Assembly: GCA_022749755.1 (NCBI GenBank)
Contig: CM040450.1
Span: forward strand, 8,050,913 to 8,114,912
Direction of reading: 5' to 3'
Source of the DNA: Azadirachta indica
Lineage: Eukaryota; Streptophyta; Magnoliopsida; Sapindales; Meliaceae
DNA: 64,000 nucleotides
Shown here: positions 42,565 to 54,947 of the stretch, in pieces
How positions within the stretch are numbered: the first letter of the stretch is position 1
Layout: every line of letters starts with the position of its first letter
The notes under the pieces: model-generated
Told to the model about the DNA's origin: nothing
The model's input: the letters and a program-made list of their open reading frames with translations, nothing else
Databases searched by the model: none
Made by a program: the position numbers and the translations under genes

Positions 42565-42791
42565 AAATGATCCCAAAATATATTTTGAGTGGGAAAGAAA
42601 GGCTGAACACATATTTTATTATCATAATTACTTTGAGGAGAAGAAGGTAAAACTACCAGTTATAGAGTTCACAGATTATGCAAGCATATGGTAGGATCAA
42701 TTGGTAATCAATAGGCATAGGAATGCAGAGCGTTCAATTTGGTCATGGGAAGAGATGAAATTGGTAATGTGCAAGAGATTTATACCCAACT
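42565..42791 (+). pseudogene. R5 gag fragment, copy 2, second piece
   Basis: Continues 35076 (YFEWERKAEHIFYYHNYFEEKKVKL, WDQLVINRHRNAERS, MCKRFIPNL) and is cut by R1h after CAACT (42787-42791). Confidence 0.9.
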
Positions 42792-43556
42792 TGATGCAAA
42801 CAAAATTGCGCAACCACGTAAACAAGAGGAGAAACTCAGACATAAGGCTGGAGACACTCAATTGCAGCATTTATATGATTCGCTAAGTGTGCCAAATGGA
42901 CCGATTACAAGAGTTAAAGCCAAGACATTGCAAAGTACCTTAAATGAACTAATTAAAAAGATGTGTAATTCAAATATAATTCAAGATACATGTCTTGAAG
43001 AATTAGGCTCAGTAAACATTATTCAAGCGATCAGAGTCCAAGAAGACGAATATGGAAATGTTTGAAAATTATAATCCATTTGTATAATTTTTAAGAATCT
43101 TAAAATGCTGTAATCACTTACATCATACACGTACGACGTCATTGCTTATATTTTCATGTTTAAAATTTGTAGTTTTAAAAGTCATAAAGTTTGTATTTAA
43201 CTTATCAAATTGTTAGGTAAAATTGTTTGCCTAATTTTTGACATTTTTTCTTTGTATTTGCCTATAAAAAGGCTTTCATTTTTTAAATGAAACAAGCAAT
43301 TTTGAGTGTTAAGTTATTTCTTACAAGTTTTTATTCTTGAACTCTTTAAGTTTAATTTCTTGTGGCGATCAAAAACAACCAAACTTTTCATCTAGATTCC
43401 TAAGTGTCTTTCTTAAGAATTCTTGGTGTGGCGTTTGGTTCTTATTTAGATAGGTATTCGGTCAAAACTCAATAAACTTGCATTTTGGGGAAATCTTGGA
43501 GTTCTTTACTACATTTGGTGTTAAATTTTGTCACATTATTGATGAGGTACGTATCA
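42792..43556 (+). repeat. R1h 5' LTR
   Basis: 765 bp, TGATGCAAACA...CGTATCA. Tail frame 42739-43065: GPITRVKAKTLQSTLNELIKKM. Degenerate PBS TGTTATCAGATC at about 43559. Confidence 0.92.
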
Positions 43557-44063
43557 TTTGTTATCAGATCTTTGGTTCCAAGGCAAGTTTAAGTTATCCT
43601 TTACTTCTTCAATTAGAATTATGAAAAAAAAATACAAAAAAAAAATTATTGTGGCCAAATTCCTCCTTGACTGGTCCAAATTCGAATTTTGTATTTTACT
43701 TTCTTCAATATATTTTGAGTTCATATTTTTATTTCTAGTTCCTAAAAGAAAATAAAGCAAAAAAAAAAGAAAAAAAAAAAAAAAAGAGAATTGTTGTTAT
43801 CCATTTTATTCATAATTTCTTATAGTATTAACCTAATATTTCTTATTCTTGATCCAATATTGTTATTGTTTGCATCAATTTCTTAAAAATTGCTCATTGA
43901 ATCTTGTGATCTGTTTTGGTTGCTTCTTATCTTAAATTGTCACTTAAATTTTGATTAAGAGTGTGCAAGTGTGAGGACATTTGAGTGCTCAAACACAAGA
44001 GTGAGTGAAAACACGTGAGGGAGTGCTTGTGAGGTTTATAACTTTGTTTTGCAGATTTCAAAT
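43557..44063 (+). other. R1h leader
   Basis: As other R1 leaders: TTGTGGCCAAATTCCTCC near 43650, an A-rich run 43753-43788 and ACACGTGAGGGAGTG before gag. Confidence 0.87.
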
Positions 44064-45130
44064 ATGTCTCACAATTAAGAAGAAAATTCAACATCAGGGG
44101 TACAACTATCAACCACCCCGAACCTACAATTGCAAGCGTTATTGGGAGAGATGAGATGGATGACAAGGGCTGAGTTAAAACCAATCCATGAAAGGATGGA
44201 TAGGTTGGAAAGAAGAGACATCAAGAGGGCAACATCAAAGCTCTTCCATTAGACAACCACCTAGGCAAGTGCAACCGAGGGTACAATGGTTAATGTTGAG
44301 GATGATGAGGAGTTCGATGAATGACCAATGAACCAGGGCAGAAATTTGCGTGGTTATGGGAATAGAGAAGCTAGATTGGGTAGACTTAAGTTGTTGGACA
44401 ATGATTTAGGAAGTATTAAGGTGAAAATTCCACCATTCCAAGGAAGAAACGATCCTAAAGCTTATTTAGATTAGGAGAAGAGAATAAAGATAGTTTTTTA
44501 TTGTCACAACTACTCCGAAATCAAAAAGGTAAAACTTGCGGTAATTGAATTTACTGATTATGCTATTATTTGGTGGGATCAATTGTTGAAGGATAGGAGA
44601 AGGAATCAAGAATGTCCTGTTGAGACGTAGGACGAGATGAAAATAATACTGAGAAGACATTTCATTCCAAGCTACTACTATCGGGAGTTGTTCAGCGTCT
44701 AACTCAAGGATCTAAAAGCATAGATGAATACTACAAAGAGATAAAGGTTGCTATGATCCGAGCAAATGTAGAGGAGGATAGAAAAGCTATCATGGCTAGG
44801 TTCTTACATGGTTTAAATCGTAAGATCACAGATGTGGTGGAAATGCAACATTATGTAGAGTTGACAGATATAGTACACCAAGCCATCAAAGTTAAGTAAC
44901 AATTGAAGCGAAAAAACATAGCTAGGAGAGGAGTAAGCATAACTGCTACAAACTCATGGAGATCAACCCCTAAACGAGAAGAATTTCCATCAACAAAGTC
45001 TAAGTCCAAAGCCTCTAAGGATGTCAAACAATTTGTGCCGCAAAAACAATGTAACATTGAATCCACTGCTTCTAGAAATCGTGACATTAAGTGTTTTAAA
45101 TGTCAAGGTAAGGGTTATATAGCTAGTTAA
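44064..45130 (+). pseudogene. R1h gag
   Basis: MSHN then TAA after four residues; frame breaks near 44210 and stops at 44322, 44474 and 44628. Gag domain recognisable. The basic tail and knuckle are open at 44903-45130 (CFKCQGKGYIAS then stop; His of the knuckle is Tyr). Confidence 0.88.
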
Positions 45131-45646
45131 TGCCCAAATAAAAGGGTAATAGTAATCAATGCTCAAGGGGAGATTGAATCAGAAAGAGAAAAAGAAGACG
45201 AAATAGAAGGCATGCCACTTCTTGAACACAACTACGAAGGGCAATGCGCTGCGGAAGGAGAATTATTAGTGGCAATATGAGCTTTTAGCGTACAGGTTAA
45301 GGAAGAAGAAAATGATCAGCAGGAGAACTTATTTCATACTCGGTGTTTCATCAACAACAAAGTTTGTAGTGTTATAATTGGAGCAAGTTACACCAACGTG
45401 GTCAACACCGAATTAGTGAAAAAATTGTTGTTACCTACCATGAAACATCTACGATCATACCGGCTTCAATGGCTAAACAATTGTAGAGAAATTAAGGTAA
45501 CAAAACAAGTGTTGGTGGCATTTTCTATTGGCAAGTATAAGGATGAGGTCCTTTGTGACGTGATTCTTATGTACACATGTCACATCCTATTGGGCAGACC
45601 ATGGCAGTACGATTGACGAGTCACACATGATGGTTTCACCAATAAA
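45131..45646 (+). pseudogene. R1h protease
   Basis: Acidic spacer, then a catalytic region with a 3-bp loss (VIIGASYTNV, the Asp gone), then HILLGRPW at 45578-45602. Ends at the R2 LTR. Confidence 0.85.
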
Positions 45647-46224
45647 GGCTGTGCAAGGCCATATTCGAATGATGTCTCAAGACTAAGCAAGCATGTTCAA
45701 CTCTTTTATTTGTAATTCGAATCAGATCTTCATCATGATGAAAATTTTGGATTTCATGCGCCATTGGGCTAAGTTGTTGCTCAAACCCATTATCTATCTT
45801 AGTATTATTTATAAACATATGTTATTTAGTTTGTTATGTGTTTAGGCTGTTAATATTAATTATTAAGCCCAAATTCAGTTTGTTTTAATTTAAATTAGAA
45901 TAAATATAGTCTTGTGGCCAAACACTTCATTTAGGGTTAATTAAATCTTGTACCTTTATATATTTAGCCACATGCTCCCATGGAAACATCATTACTCTTT
46001 GAATAAAAAAAAAAATAGAGTGTTTCTCTTGTTTTGATTCTTTCTTGAGTCAAGATTCTTACAATCAAAACTAATTACTTTGAGGGTATTTTATTTTAAG
46101 GTTTTATTTCACAAGTTGAAATTGGATTGCAGACTTGGGTAAATCTGATTTATCTTTCCAAGAGGTTGCTTTCATGCGTAAAGATATTGGGGTCTCAAGT
46201 TTAATATACTCAAGGTTCGTATCA
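45647..46224 (+). repeat. R2 LTR, 5'-truncated, in R1h
   Basis: Matches the R2 solo LTR at 27310-27889 and ends CGTATCA before ACTTTG, the same R1 integrase site as in R1e. Both GTCTCAAG repeats are present (about 45674 and 46194). Confidence 0.9.
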
Positions 46225-46731
46225 ACTTTGTTACGTACTATCATACAAAAAAACCTAAAAGTTGGGAAGATTGTTTGCCGCATGTTGAATTTGTTTATAA
46301 TCGTTATGTTCATTCTACCACTAAGTTTTCACCTTTTAAAATTGTCTATGGTTTCAATCCACTAACTTCTTTGAATTTAACTCTACCTATGAGTGAGTGC
46401 GTTAATTTAGATGGCAAGAAGAAAGCTGATTTTATTAAGCAAATTCATGAGAAAGCAAGGCCACACATAGAACAATGAACGAAACAATATGCCAAGCAAG
46501 CCAATAAGGGATGCAAGAAGGTTGTCTTTGAACCTAAAGATTAGGTTTGGTTACATATGAGGAAGGAGCGTTTTACTAAACAAAAATGTTCTAAACTTCT
46601 ACCAAGGGGAATTGGCCCATTTCGCGTAGTGGAACGCATGAATGACAATGCCTACAAACTTGAACTATCAGGTGAGTATGGGGTTAGTGCAAACTTTAAT
46701 ATTTCTGACTTATCTCTTTAATGTGGAAATG
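46225..46731 (+). pseudogene. R1h integrase C-terminal half
   Basis: [27 protein letters not shown], then the C-terminal domain with stops ([12 protein letters not shown] with W to TAG nearby). Ends at SDLSL before the LTR. Confidence 0.88.
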
Positions 46732-47300
46732 TTCAAGCGATCGGAGTCTAAGAAGACTAAAATGGAAATGTTCAAAAATTATAGTCCATTTGTGTAATTT
46801 TTAAGAATTTTAAAATGATATAATCACTTACATCATACACGTACGACGTCATTGCTTATGTCACATATATATGACGTCATTACTTATGTTTTCATGTTTG
46901 AAATTTATAGTTTTTTAAAAGTAATAAAATTTGCATTTAATTTGTCAAATTGTTAAGTAGGATTGTTGGCTTAACTTTTGACATTTTCCTTTTGTATTTG
47001 CCTATAAAAAGCTTTCATTTTTTAAATGAAACAAGCAATTTTGAGTATTAAGTTATTTCTTACAAGTTCTTATTCTTGAACTCTTCAAATCTAATTTCTT
47101 GTGGCATTCAAAAATAATCAAACTTATCATCTAGATTCCTAAGTATTTTTCTTAAGGATTCTTAGTGTGGCGTTTAAGTAATCATAGTCTTGATTCTTAT
47201 CTAGATAGGTATCGGGTCAAAACTCAATAAACTTACGTCTTGGGGTTCTTTACTACATTCGGTGTTGGGTTTCGTCATATTATTGGCGAGGTTCGCATCA
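46732..47300 (+). repeat. R1h 3' LTR, 5'-truncated
   Basis: Begins inside the tail frame (TTCAAGCGATCGGAGTC) and ends TTCGCATCA. About 230 bp of its 5' part are missing. TATA CTATAAAAAGC near 47000. Confidence 0.9.
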
Positions 47301-47779
47301 TAACTATTACTATAGAGATTTGCATAAAAAGTTGCAAGGGTTGGTTCAAGGTTCCATGAGTGTAGAGGACTATTACAGGGAGATGGAGATAGTTATGATT
47401 AGAGCAAACATAGAAAAAGATCGAGAAGCAACAATGGCAAGATTTGTTGGTGGTTTAAACAAGGAGATTGCTGATGTTGTTGATTTATAACACTATGTGG
47501 AGATGGAGGAGCTATTGCACAAAGCCATTAAAGTGGAAAAACAAATCAAATAAAAAAGGTTCAGATTTAGATCGGTTTTTAGGTCTTTATAGAAATCTTA
47601 TTAGAAGCACAATCAAGCTACCTTAAAATAAAAGAAGTACGAAAGCAAAAGGATTCTGTTGTTGTTTCTAAAGACAAAATTGAAACTGAAACTTATTTTA
47701 AGTCACATGAAGTTTAGTATTTTAGGTACTAAGGATTTGGGCATATTGCTTCTTAATGCCTAAACAAAAGATGGTATTC
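47301..47779 (+). pseudogene. R5 gag, copy 2, third piece
   Basis: Continues R5 gag after R1h: [61 protein letters not shown], then stops and a decayed zinc knuckle near 47720-47760. Ends at the Athila LTR. Confidence 0.85.
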
Positions 47780-49042
47780 TGTCGCAGGCACCAAAAGTAA
47801 AACTTAAACTCCTAAATAAGATACATTTAGTGGTGTGAATAAGGATCGTTCCTACGGAGAGTATCTAGTCTAGTTTTATAACTATGTGAACAAGGATTGT
47901 TTAGGGGGGGGGTGTGGAGATGTAGGGCTGTTGAATATAAAGAAAATAATTAAGGAACAATTCAAATGTGAAAATCAATCAAAAGAACAAAACTTGGTCT
48001 AAGTCAACATCCATCATCGATATTTTATAACTAATCATCAATATTAAAATATATCAATTTACGCTTTGAATATTCATTGTTGAAGCTATCTTTCATATCT
48101 CTTCTTAGTCGTAGTCGATTAGAAAATAAGCGATCTAATCAACTCTAACTACTAAATAACCTAAGAAAAGTCCTAAAGGTTTCATTTAGTAGTAGTTTTA
48201 AGAATTAGAGAGACTAATTAATCTAAACAACACAAGCACAAGCGGTTGCATTTAGTTTAGTTGAACATTCTTCCTAAGATCTAACAATTTTTGACGCAAT
48301 AAATCATTAATTCTAGTTGCTTCACAAATCAGAAGAATCAAACAATTACAATTTGATATCTGGCATGGCAGTAGATTGCAACGAATAATAAACTAATAGG
48401 CCTCCTAGTAATTAAATGAGATAATCATGAAAATAGGCGCAAAAGAACATTCGTTACTCAAGCATAAATTAAACAATAAGAATCAAATTAAATCTCATAA
48501 TTTTATTAATTTTGAGACTTCCGTTTCCTTTGACCAATTATAAAAGTTTAATCACGTAGGGCCTTGATGACAATTCGAAAGAAAAATTAAAGAAGAGAAT
48601 AGAGAGAAAGGTACCCATCTCATGATTTCTCCTTGCTTTAATACACATTAATTCACCTACTAGAATTCTACCAAATCTCCTGAAATAACAATATTCAAAT
48701 TTGACTAATCAAGGAAAAATATTAAAAACAAAAATAAAATCTTAATGTAAATAGGAGGGTGGTGATTTTAGCTCTAATTTTCGTGTACCAGATTTGAAAA
48801 CTTTTAAAAATAAACTGCATTAAATCCGTGTATTGAAATTGTGAGCTAAGGAACATTCCAGAGCGTCAACCACACAGAGGTAGCAACTTCAAGCCCAAAT
48901 TCGTCCTTGATGCAGCCAGAATCTCCCAAAACTCAAAACATGAAAGTTGTAGATCCTTTTCTTAATGTTCTACGGCATCTTGAATCATCTCAATTCAAGC
49001 TTGGATTAAGGGAGAAAAATATGTCATTCTGTATTCTAATCA
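47780..49042 (-). repeat. Athila-type 3' LTR (ATH-H, minus)
   Basis: About 1263 bp from TGTCGCAGGC to TAATCA on the plus strand, TG...CA. The purine tract in reverse (GTGTGGGAGAATT) borders it at 49043-49058. Length and position downstream of an Athila integrase and spacer fit an Athila LTR. Contains a G-run at 47905-47913. Ends are inferred from the tract and TG/CA, without a second LTR for comparison. Confidence 0.65.
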
Positions 49043-49343
49043 AATTCTCCCACACTTAACTCTTACTCGTCCTCAGCCAAAACTCAAATTCACTTTCTCA
49101 AAGATAGTAAGGTTGCAACGCCATCAACAAAGAACAACCAAGCTCTTCAAAACTCACAGCACACCAAGAACAAATATTCTTAAACAATTTACAATTACTT
49201 AGCAAGCATTTTCACTTGAAGATGGAATAAACTAAATAAGTAGACCCTCACAAAAATAAACACTCGACTCTCATGTGTTTGTAGGGTAAGTTTTGCCCTT
49301 AAATTCATTCCAATGGAAATGATCTACCTTAAGCTTGCATATC
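49043..49343 (-). other. Athila 3' non-coding region, first part
   Basis: Non-coding DNA between Athila integrase and 3' LTR; includes the CTCCCACACTTAACTC block typical of this region. Interrupted by an R3 solo LTR. Confidence 0.65.
49339..49343. repeat. Target-site duplication of R3 solo LTR, left
   Basis: ATATC, repeated at 50120-50124. Confidence 0.92.
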
Positions 49344-50119
49344 TGATACCGGAAAATGGAGGTTTGTGTAGGGATTTACGCTTTTAACTAAATAAGGGTT
49401 GAAATAAGCTCTCCGCCTAAGGTTTACAACAAAAGGGATATAGAAACACCACCCTAATTTGCTAACCAAAGGTTGTAGAACTCAAAAGAATACACTCACC
49501 ACTCTATGGAAAATTCTTCAAGAGATAGAGAGTATAAAATACAAGAATTTTATTAAACTCAACTCAAAACAACTTTTTTTCAATACTACAAGTTGAAAGC
49601 CTTTATATAGGCTCTTACAAGGAAAGAAATGTCAAAGATTAGGTTAACAACTCTTAGAGATTTCAATGGTTAGGCTAACAACTATTACCTAATTTTGACA
49701 AAAGAATACAAACATTTAAAATTCTTTGAAAATAACCAAAACAGCTAAAACTTTGAATTACAACTCACCAAATCCTTCTATCATCTAGAAATTAAACAAA
49801 ACAAATTGAATTTAAGCTAAAAAATCCTTTGAATTCCATGCATCCTGATTCTGCTTTGAAAATGAACATGTTGTGAAAAAATTATCATAACTTTCACTAG
49901 AGAACTCTAAATGCTAAACCGTAAAATTCTATAGAAAGCTTACTTCTTCAGCTTTCTAGTGGCACCAACCTCATTTTGAAATATTACTTCAGTGAATACA
50001 GTTTATTTTCCGAAATTACCCCTCTGACAGTGTCTTCATAACTTAGTAAATTAGGGTAATCTTCTTAAACATATTGGCACTGAAGTTGTGCTCTTAATGT
50101 TCGGACACTCTTGTGTCAA
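49344..50119 (-). repeat. R3 solo LTR (minus)
   Basis: 776 bp, TGACACAAGAGTG...TTCCGGTATCA in reverse, intact termini and perfect ATATC duplications. TATA CCTATATAAAGGC in reverse near 49600. Confidence 0.93.
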
Positions 50120-51522
50120 TATCTTCTCATTCTCCACCACCAAGATCACAAGCATAACATGAATCATAAGGACTTTTCAAGGGTTGTAACGGGGTTTAGG
50201 ATCAAGGTGGGAAATATTTGGGAATTTGGTTCAAAAGCCGTTAAAACTAGTGGAGCAAAAATAAATCAACTCAAGCTCAAATGTACAAGACACGTAAAAC
50301 CAATCACTCCATTCAGCAACTTCTTCAATTTGGCTGCAAAGCATTTAAACCATGAGAAACTCTTGCATTGAAAAAGAGACCGATCAAATGAACACTTTTC
50401 TTCCTCCACAAGAAACAATGCTTCGCAATGCTAGCTTCCACCTTTGTATATATCATGTATAAACAAACCCCTCTCTTAGAATTTTAGGAGGGATTATGAA
50501 CATGGATAGTTTGTAACATCAAAAGCAATTTCCTCCATCACCCTTTTCTTTGTTTTTTTAAACAATAAAACTCACAAATTGAGAATGAAAACATGTTTCA
50601 TTTCACCAGTAATAGCATAACATAAATCTAGACAACCCCACATTTATTTCTTGCACACCCATATATGTCATAATGATGAACAACGCTCCATTAGCTCTAC
50701 AGATTGGATGAAGACATTATTTTTCAAGTTTAAAATTTGTAATGTGGGCTCTCAAAGACAAAAGCCAATAAAGCTCAAAGGGGTTGAACAAAGGGAAAAA
50801 TAATAATTACAAGGTAGGTTATTTCACTTAAGTAGCTTAAAACAAAAAGGGACCTCAATCATAATCATGCATGCATGTGTCGATATGACCTCAAAGAGAA
50901 TCAAGGCAAGTTCTAGAGAAACAAATCCATGGAAGAATATCTCACAGGAAAGAAAATAATGAAATTGATATGCATGTGTCATTCTAAAGGCTCAAAATCT
51001 CATGAGCTTTTGTCTACTAAATTTAGTCACTACCATTCTCAAGGAAAATAACTAGACTAACTAATTTTAAGTTGGAAGATTACTTATTCAATCATGTTAT
51101 GAATTTTTTTTCAAGCTTAATTCATCTTGCTCATGACATAGACAACCAAAATTCTTTGACAACAACAAAAACAAAGAGCAATAACTCTCTTTTTTTTTTA
51201 AAAAAGAAAATTAAAACACAACCTAAATCCCCTCCCCCACACTTAAAACTTACATTGTCCCCAATGCAAGGTGAAATGCAAAGAAAAGGTAAAAATAACC
51301 AAAATATAAATGCGAAAAGAAGAAGAAAAAGAAAAAGGAACTCCCTTTGGGTTGCCTCCCAAGTAGCACTTTTCTTTATGATAGTTAGCTCGACTTAATG
51401 CTCCCTTTATCAATCAGTATAAATCGGATCTTCAAGGTCCAATTGTGCCACATTCTCTACTTGTACACCTTCATAGAAAGGCTTAAGTCTATGGCCATTC
51501 ACCTTGAATACTTTAGAAGTTG
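50120..51522 (-). other. Athila 3' non-coding region, second part
   Basis: No gene supported. CCCCCACACTTAAAAC and CATTGTCCCCAATGCAAGG near 51230-51270 are characteristic of the spacer after Athila integrase. Open frames 50111-50371 and 51072-51398 are unsupported. Confidence 0.65.
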
Positions 51523-52402
51523 CTAAACTTCGAATTTCAATTGCACCATAAGGAAAAACATTAGTAACAACAAAAAGTCCAATCCATGAGAACGCAACTC
51601 AACCAGAAACAAACAAAGACGTGAATGGTAGAGAAAGACTTTTTGACCAACTTTAAATTCCTTCCTAGGGATCATCTTGTCATGAAAAGCCTTCATTCTT
51701 TCCTTGTAAATCCTTGCACTGTCATAGGCATCATTTTGAATTTCCTCTAACTCTTGTAGTTTCAACTTTTTGTGTTCTCCATTATCATCCATTTTTATGT
51801 TGAAATGCTTGATTGCCCAATGAGCCTTGTGTTCTAGCTCAACTAGAAGGTGGTATGGTTTTCCAAACACTAACCGATAAGGTGACATACCAATAGGCGT
51901 CTTATTTGCAGTTCTATACGCCCACAAGGCATCATCCAAGTGCAAACTCCAATCTTTTCTACTTGGATTGGCCGTGTTTTCAAGGATGGACTTGATCTCT
52001 CGATTGGACACTTCCGCTTGTCCACTAGTTTGCGGATGATAAGCAGTTGACATCTTGTGAGTCACATGGTATTTTCTCAGCAAAGCGTCCACAGTTCAAT
52101 TGCAAATGTGAGTGCCTCGATCACTTATTAGAGCTCTTGGAATTCCAAACCTAAAGAATATGTTAGACTTGATAAAATTTGTAACAATTTTAGAATCATT
52201 AGTCCTGGTAGCTTTAGCTTAAATCCATTTTAAGACATAATCAACAACAAGTAAAATATAAACATAGCTGAAAGGTATAGGGAACGGTCCCATGAAATCA
52301 ATGCCTCAAACATCAAATATTTCGCAAAATAGTATAGGGGTTTGTGGCATCTCATTCTTTTGAGAGATATTACCTGTATTTTGGCAGTGATCGCATGACC
52401 TA
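51523..52402 (-). pseudogene. Athila integrase (ATH-H)
   Basis: Open 52092-51523 (189 codons): [18 protein letters not shown] with catalytic E27, then [22 protein letters not shown] and the C-terminal [14 protein letters not shown]. Upstream in the same frame a TGA lies near 52098 and SDRGTH with the second catalytic Asp near 52115. The start of the core and part of the zinc region (SCDHCQNT at about 52380) are present but broken; cut at 52403 by another LTR. Confidence 0.9.
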
Positions 52403-53795
52403 TGCTACAACTTAAAGGTTGTAACTCCCAAATATAGGTTGTCTCAAGTAATAAAGTTCGGAAGTCTGAGTGTCAGTCCACAGGGAATATGTTATATTAA
52501 GTCTACAAGTCCAAAGGTCTAAACATTACAAATCCGAATATTCCAATGGAGTGAATTTGCTTATTGTCAAATTTAAATTCTATATTATTACATATTAGGG
52601 CATTAGGGATCCATTTTAATGATTTGTATAGAACTTATTCTTGATCCTTTTTTTTAAAGAAAAATACAATTAAGAATCAAAAGTAGTGATCTTAATTGGA
52701 TGATGAAAACAAAACATTTAAGCACAAAGAAATCAAAAGACTTACCTTTTAGTTGATGGTGAAAAACTATAAGTTGCCTTACTCTTGATATGTAAAAAAT
52801 ATCCAAGTATTCAATGTACCATTTGTTAACAATGAATCAAGGTTTCTAACAATTCAAAATCACTTGCAAAATATAGTACTCAATCAATAAAAAGATTAAC
52901 AATGAAGAACAAAACAAAGGATCAAAGAACAAAACTATAAAATCATCAAAAGTTCACCCTTAGCCCTAATTACGAAATTGGAAATACATCATTGAAATTC
53001 AAATTACAACAATAAAATAGAAATGGAAAAACAAAACTGATCTCCCTCCTCACTTCCACGTCTTCCTTTATATAGGTAAAACAAAAGACATTCCACATGT
53101 GTGAACATAATTTGGTCAATTTCTAATTAATCACGCTCTACCAACTTTTAACATATCTTTGACTATGAAAACCACCGAATTTCGTAAAGCATCCTTCTTC
53201 AAAGTTGTAGGTGGATGACTCATCCTTCTAATGGTCCATATCTCGCTCTTATTTCTATTTTAGACCATGAGTTGTGCTGAAAATAGCCAGAGATATTCAA
53301 GTCACATTTCTCCACCGCCCTTCTAGAATGATAGCTCTTTGTGGTAACCGACCAGTTGAAATTTAAGAAAGTACAAAACATAAACAATTTAGATCCCTTT
53401 CTCAGCTTTCTAGGTCATCCAACCATGTAATTTTTCGTTACATATTTAGGGAGATACTGCCCAAATACGGAAGCATATTGGGCTGCTTCAAAGATGCGCT
53501 TGAGTTCTGTTGAAGCCCAATTTCGTCCCATTAATTGCTCGAACTGGTCCAACCTTTGGCTTACAATGAAATGATGAGTTTATGTTTGTCTGGCCCAAGA
53601 ATCGTATCAATTGATAATTTAGATTGAAAGATACGCTCATTATACGAAACCTGCGCAAAACTAACTATTTAGTCCAATTCATGTTTTACAATTCAATATA
53701 AAGGAATATGCTTCATTATTGGGGAATAGAAGGACATTATTAAGTGTAAATCATAATATTTCTCTTGATAAACCTACACTTTTAAACATTCATCA
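52403..53795 (-). repeat. Athila-type LTR, family F (minus)
   Basis: About 1393 bp, TGCTACAACTTAAAGG...TTCATCA on the plus strand. A purine tract in reverse (GGTTGGGGGG) borders it at 53796. TATA in reverse (CCTATATAAAGG) near 53070. Partial copies at 60570-60988 and 63067-64000. Inserted in the Athila integrase at 52402. Confidence 0.72.
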
Positions 53796-54947
53796 CCCCC
53801 CAACCAGCTTATTACTAGTCCCTAGTAATATAAGCAATATTATTTAGAGTTGATTTATAGAATTTACATTCAAAGTAAAAATCATTCTTTTCTTTTTCAT
53901 CTTCTCAAAATAAACAAACTCTCACTTAAAAATTTACTATATATGTGCCCAATACTCATTAGTCGAATTATTAATAAACCTTCTTTTTGTGCTTTTATAA
54001 CTAATACATATTATGGGACTTAATTAGAATCAAACAACATTGGTTCTAAATTTTGTCAAGGTAAACATCTTTGGGCAAAGATTATTTCTATCTCCATTTT
54101 TTTTTTTTTTTTGTGCATAACCTAACCCATGTAGCGAGCTTTGGGCCAATAACTCCCAAACCAGTTGGCCTTAGGGTATTAGGTATTAAAACACCCCTAC
54201 GTGTTTAATTACTCGAGTTAAGACTATGAACTTATTCATATCAAAACTTTACCGTTTTACGCAAACATTCACTGCTGATTAGGCAAGAAGCCCGGTTACT
54301 AAGTAAAAGTTTTGATTAGAATTCTTATTTATTTATTTTGTTTTTAACTTTTTTATTATTATTATTATTATTTTTTTTTGGAGATTTTTTTTTTGAACCC
54401 TTAGTTGCTACTTTAGACAAAATTAAAGAGCTCAAATATTGTAAAATTTCAATATGTCATCCACAATCATGTATCAAAGTGTGTGTGTGAAAGATGGTTT
54501 ATAAATATTTTACTGATTGAGTATTTGAGCATAATTTATTATGTGATGATGATGTGAGAGTTTGTATATTTGATCAATTCAAAAGAAAGTGAATGATAAA
54601 TTCTTTGTTATGAAATTCAAAAATCAAAACAAATGATCATGCATACCTACTAAGATATGTCTCAGGAGTAAGATTACTCCTTACTCTACCATCCTTACAA
54701 ATTATGAATATAATAATTTTTTTTTTAGTTGTATATAAAAAAAAATGGTTACTTATGTCGACTACACTCCCCCCAACCAGATTGCAACATTGTCCCCAAT
54801 GTTTAAAAGTAAAGAGGTACAGTATAGAGAATATTACCTGAGATAGTAGTTATCGAAACACAAGTAAAACTTGAAACAAACTTAAGCAAAAATAACGAAA
54901 AAATAACAAAATGCAATGAGTAAAAAAAAAAAGAGAGATAAGAAAAG
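53796..54947 (-). other. Non-coding region of family F element, up to LOG-like gene
   Basis: CCCCCCAACCAGCTTATTACTAG (about 53796) and CCCCCCAACCAGATTGCAACATTG (about 54770) blocks recall Athila spacers. A (TTA)n tract lies at 54351-54373 and a T-run near 54100. No gene seen; the boundary with the LOG block is not sharp. Confidence 0.5.

Larger units (their letters stand above)
42792..47300 (+). mobile_element. R1h, R1 element with large internal deletion, nested in R5
   Basis: Both LTRs are present and the element is flanked by CAACT (42787-42791) and TAACT (47301-47305), one mismatch. Gag and protease are followed directly by the 3' part of an R2 LTR (45647-46224) and then the integrase C-terminal half; RT, RNase H and most of integrase are missing. 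The deletion runs from protease into the R2 LTR. Confidence 0.92.

Noticed and set aside
47905..47913. G-run as a possible quadruplex or PPT
   Set aside because: A single run of nine G with no neighbouring G-runs and not next to an LTR end; not enough for either.
50111..51398. Open frames 50111-50371 and 51072-51398
   Set aside because: They lie in the Athila non-coding spacer, are low-complexity or basic, and show no domain.
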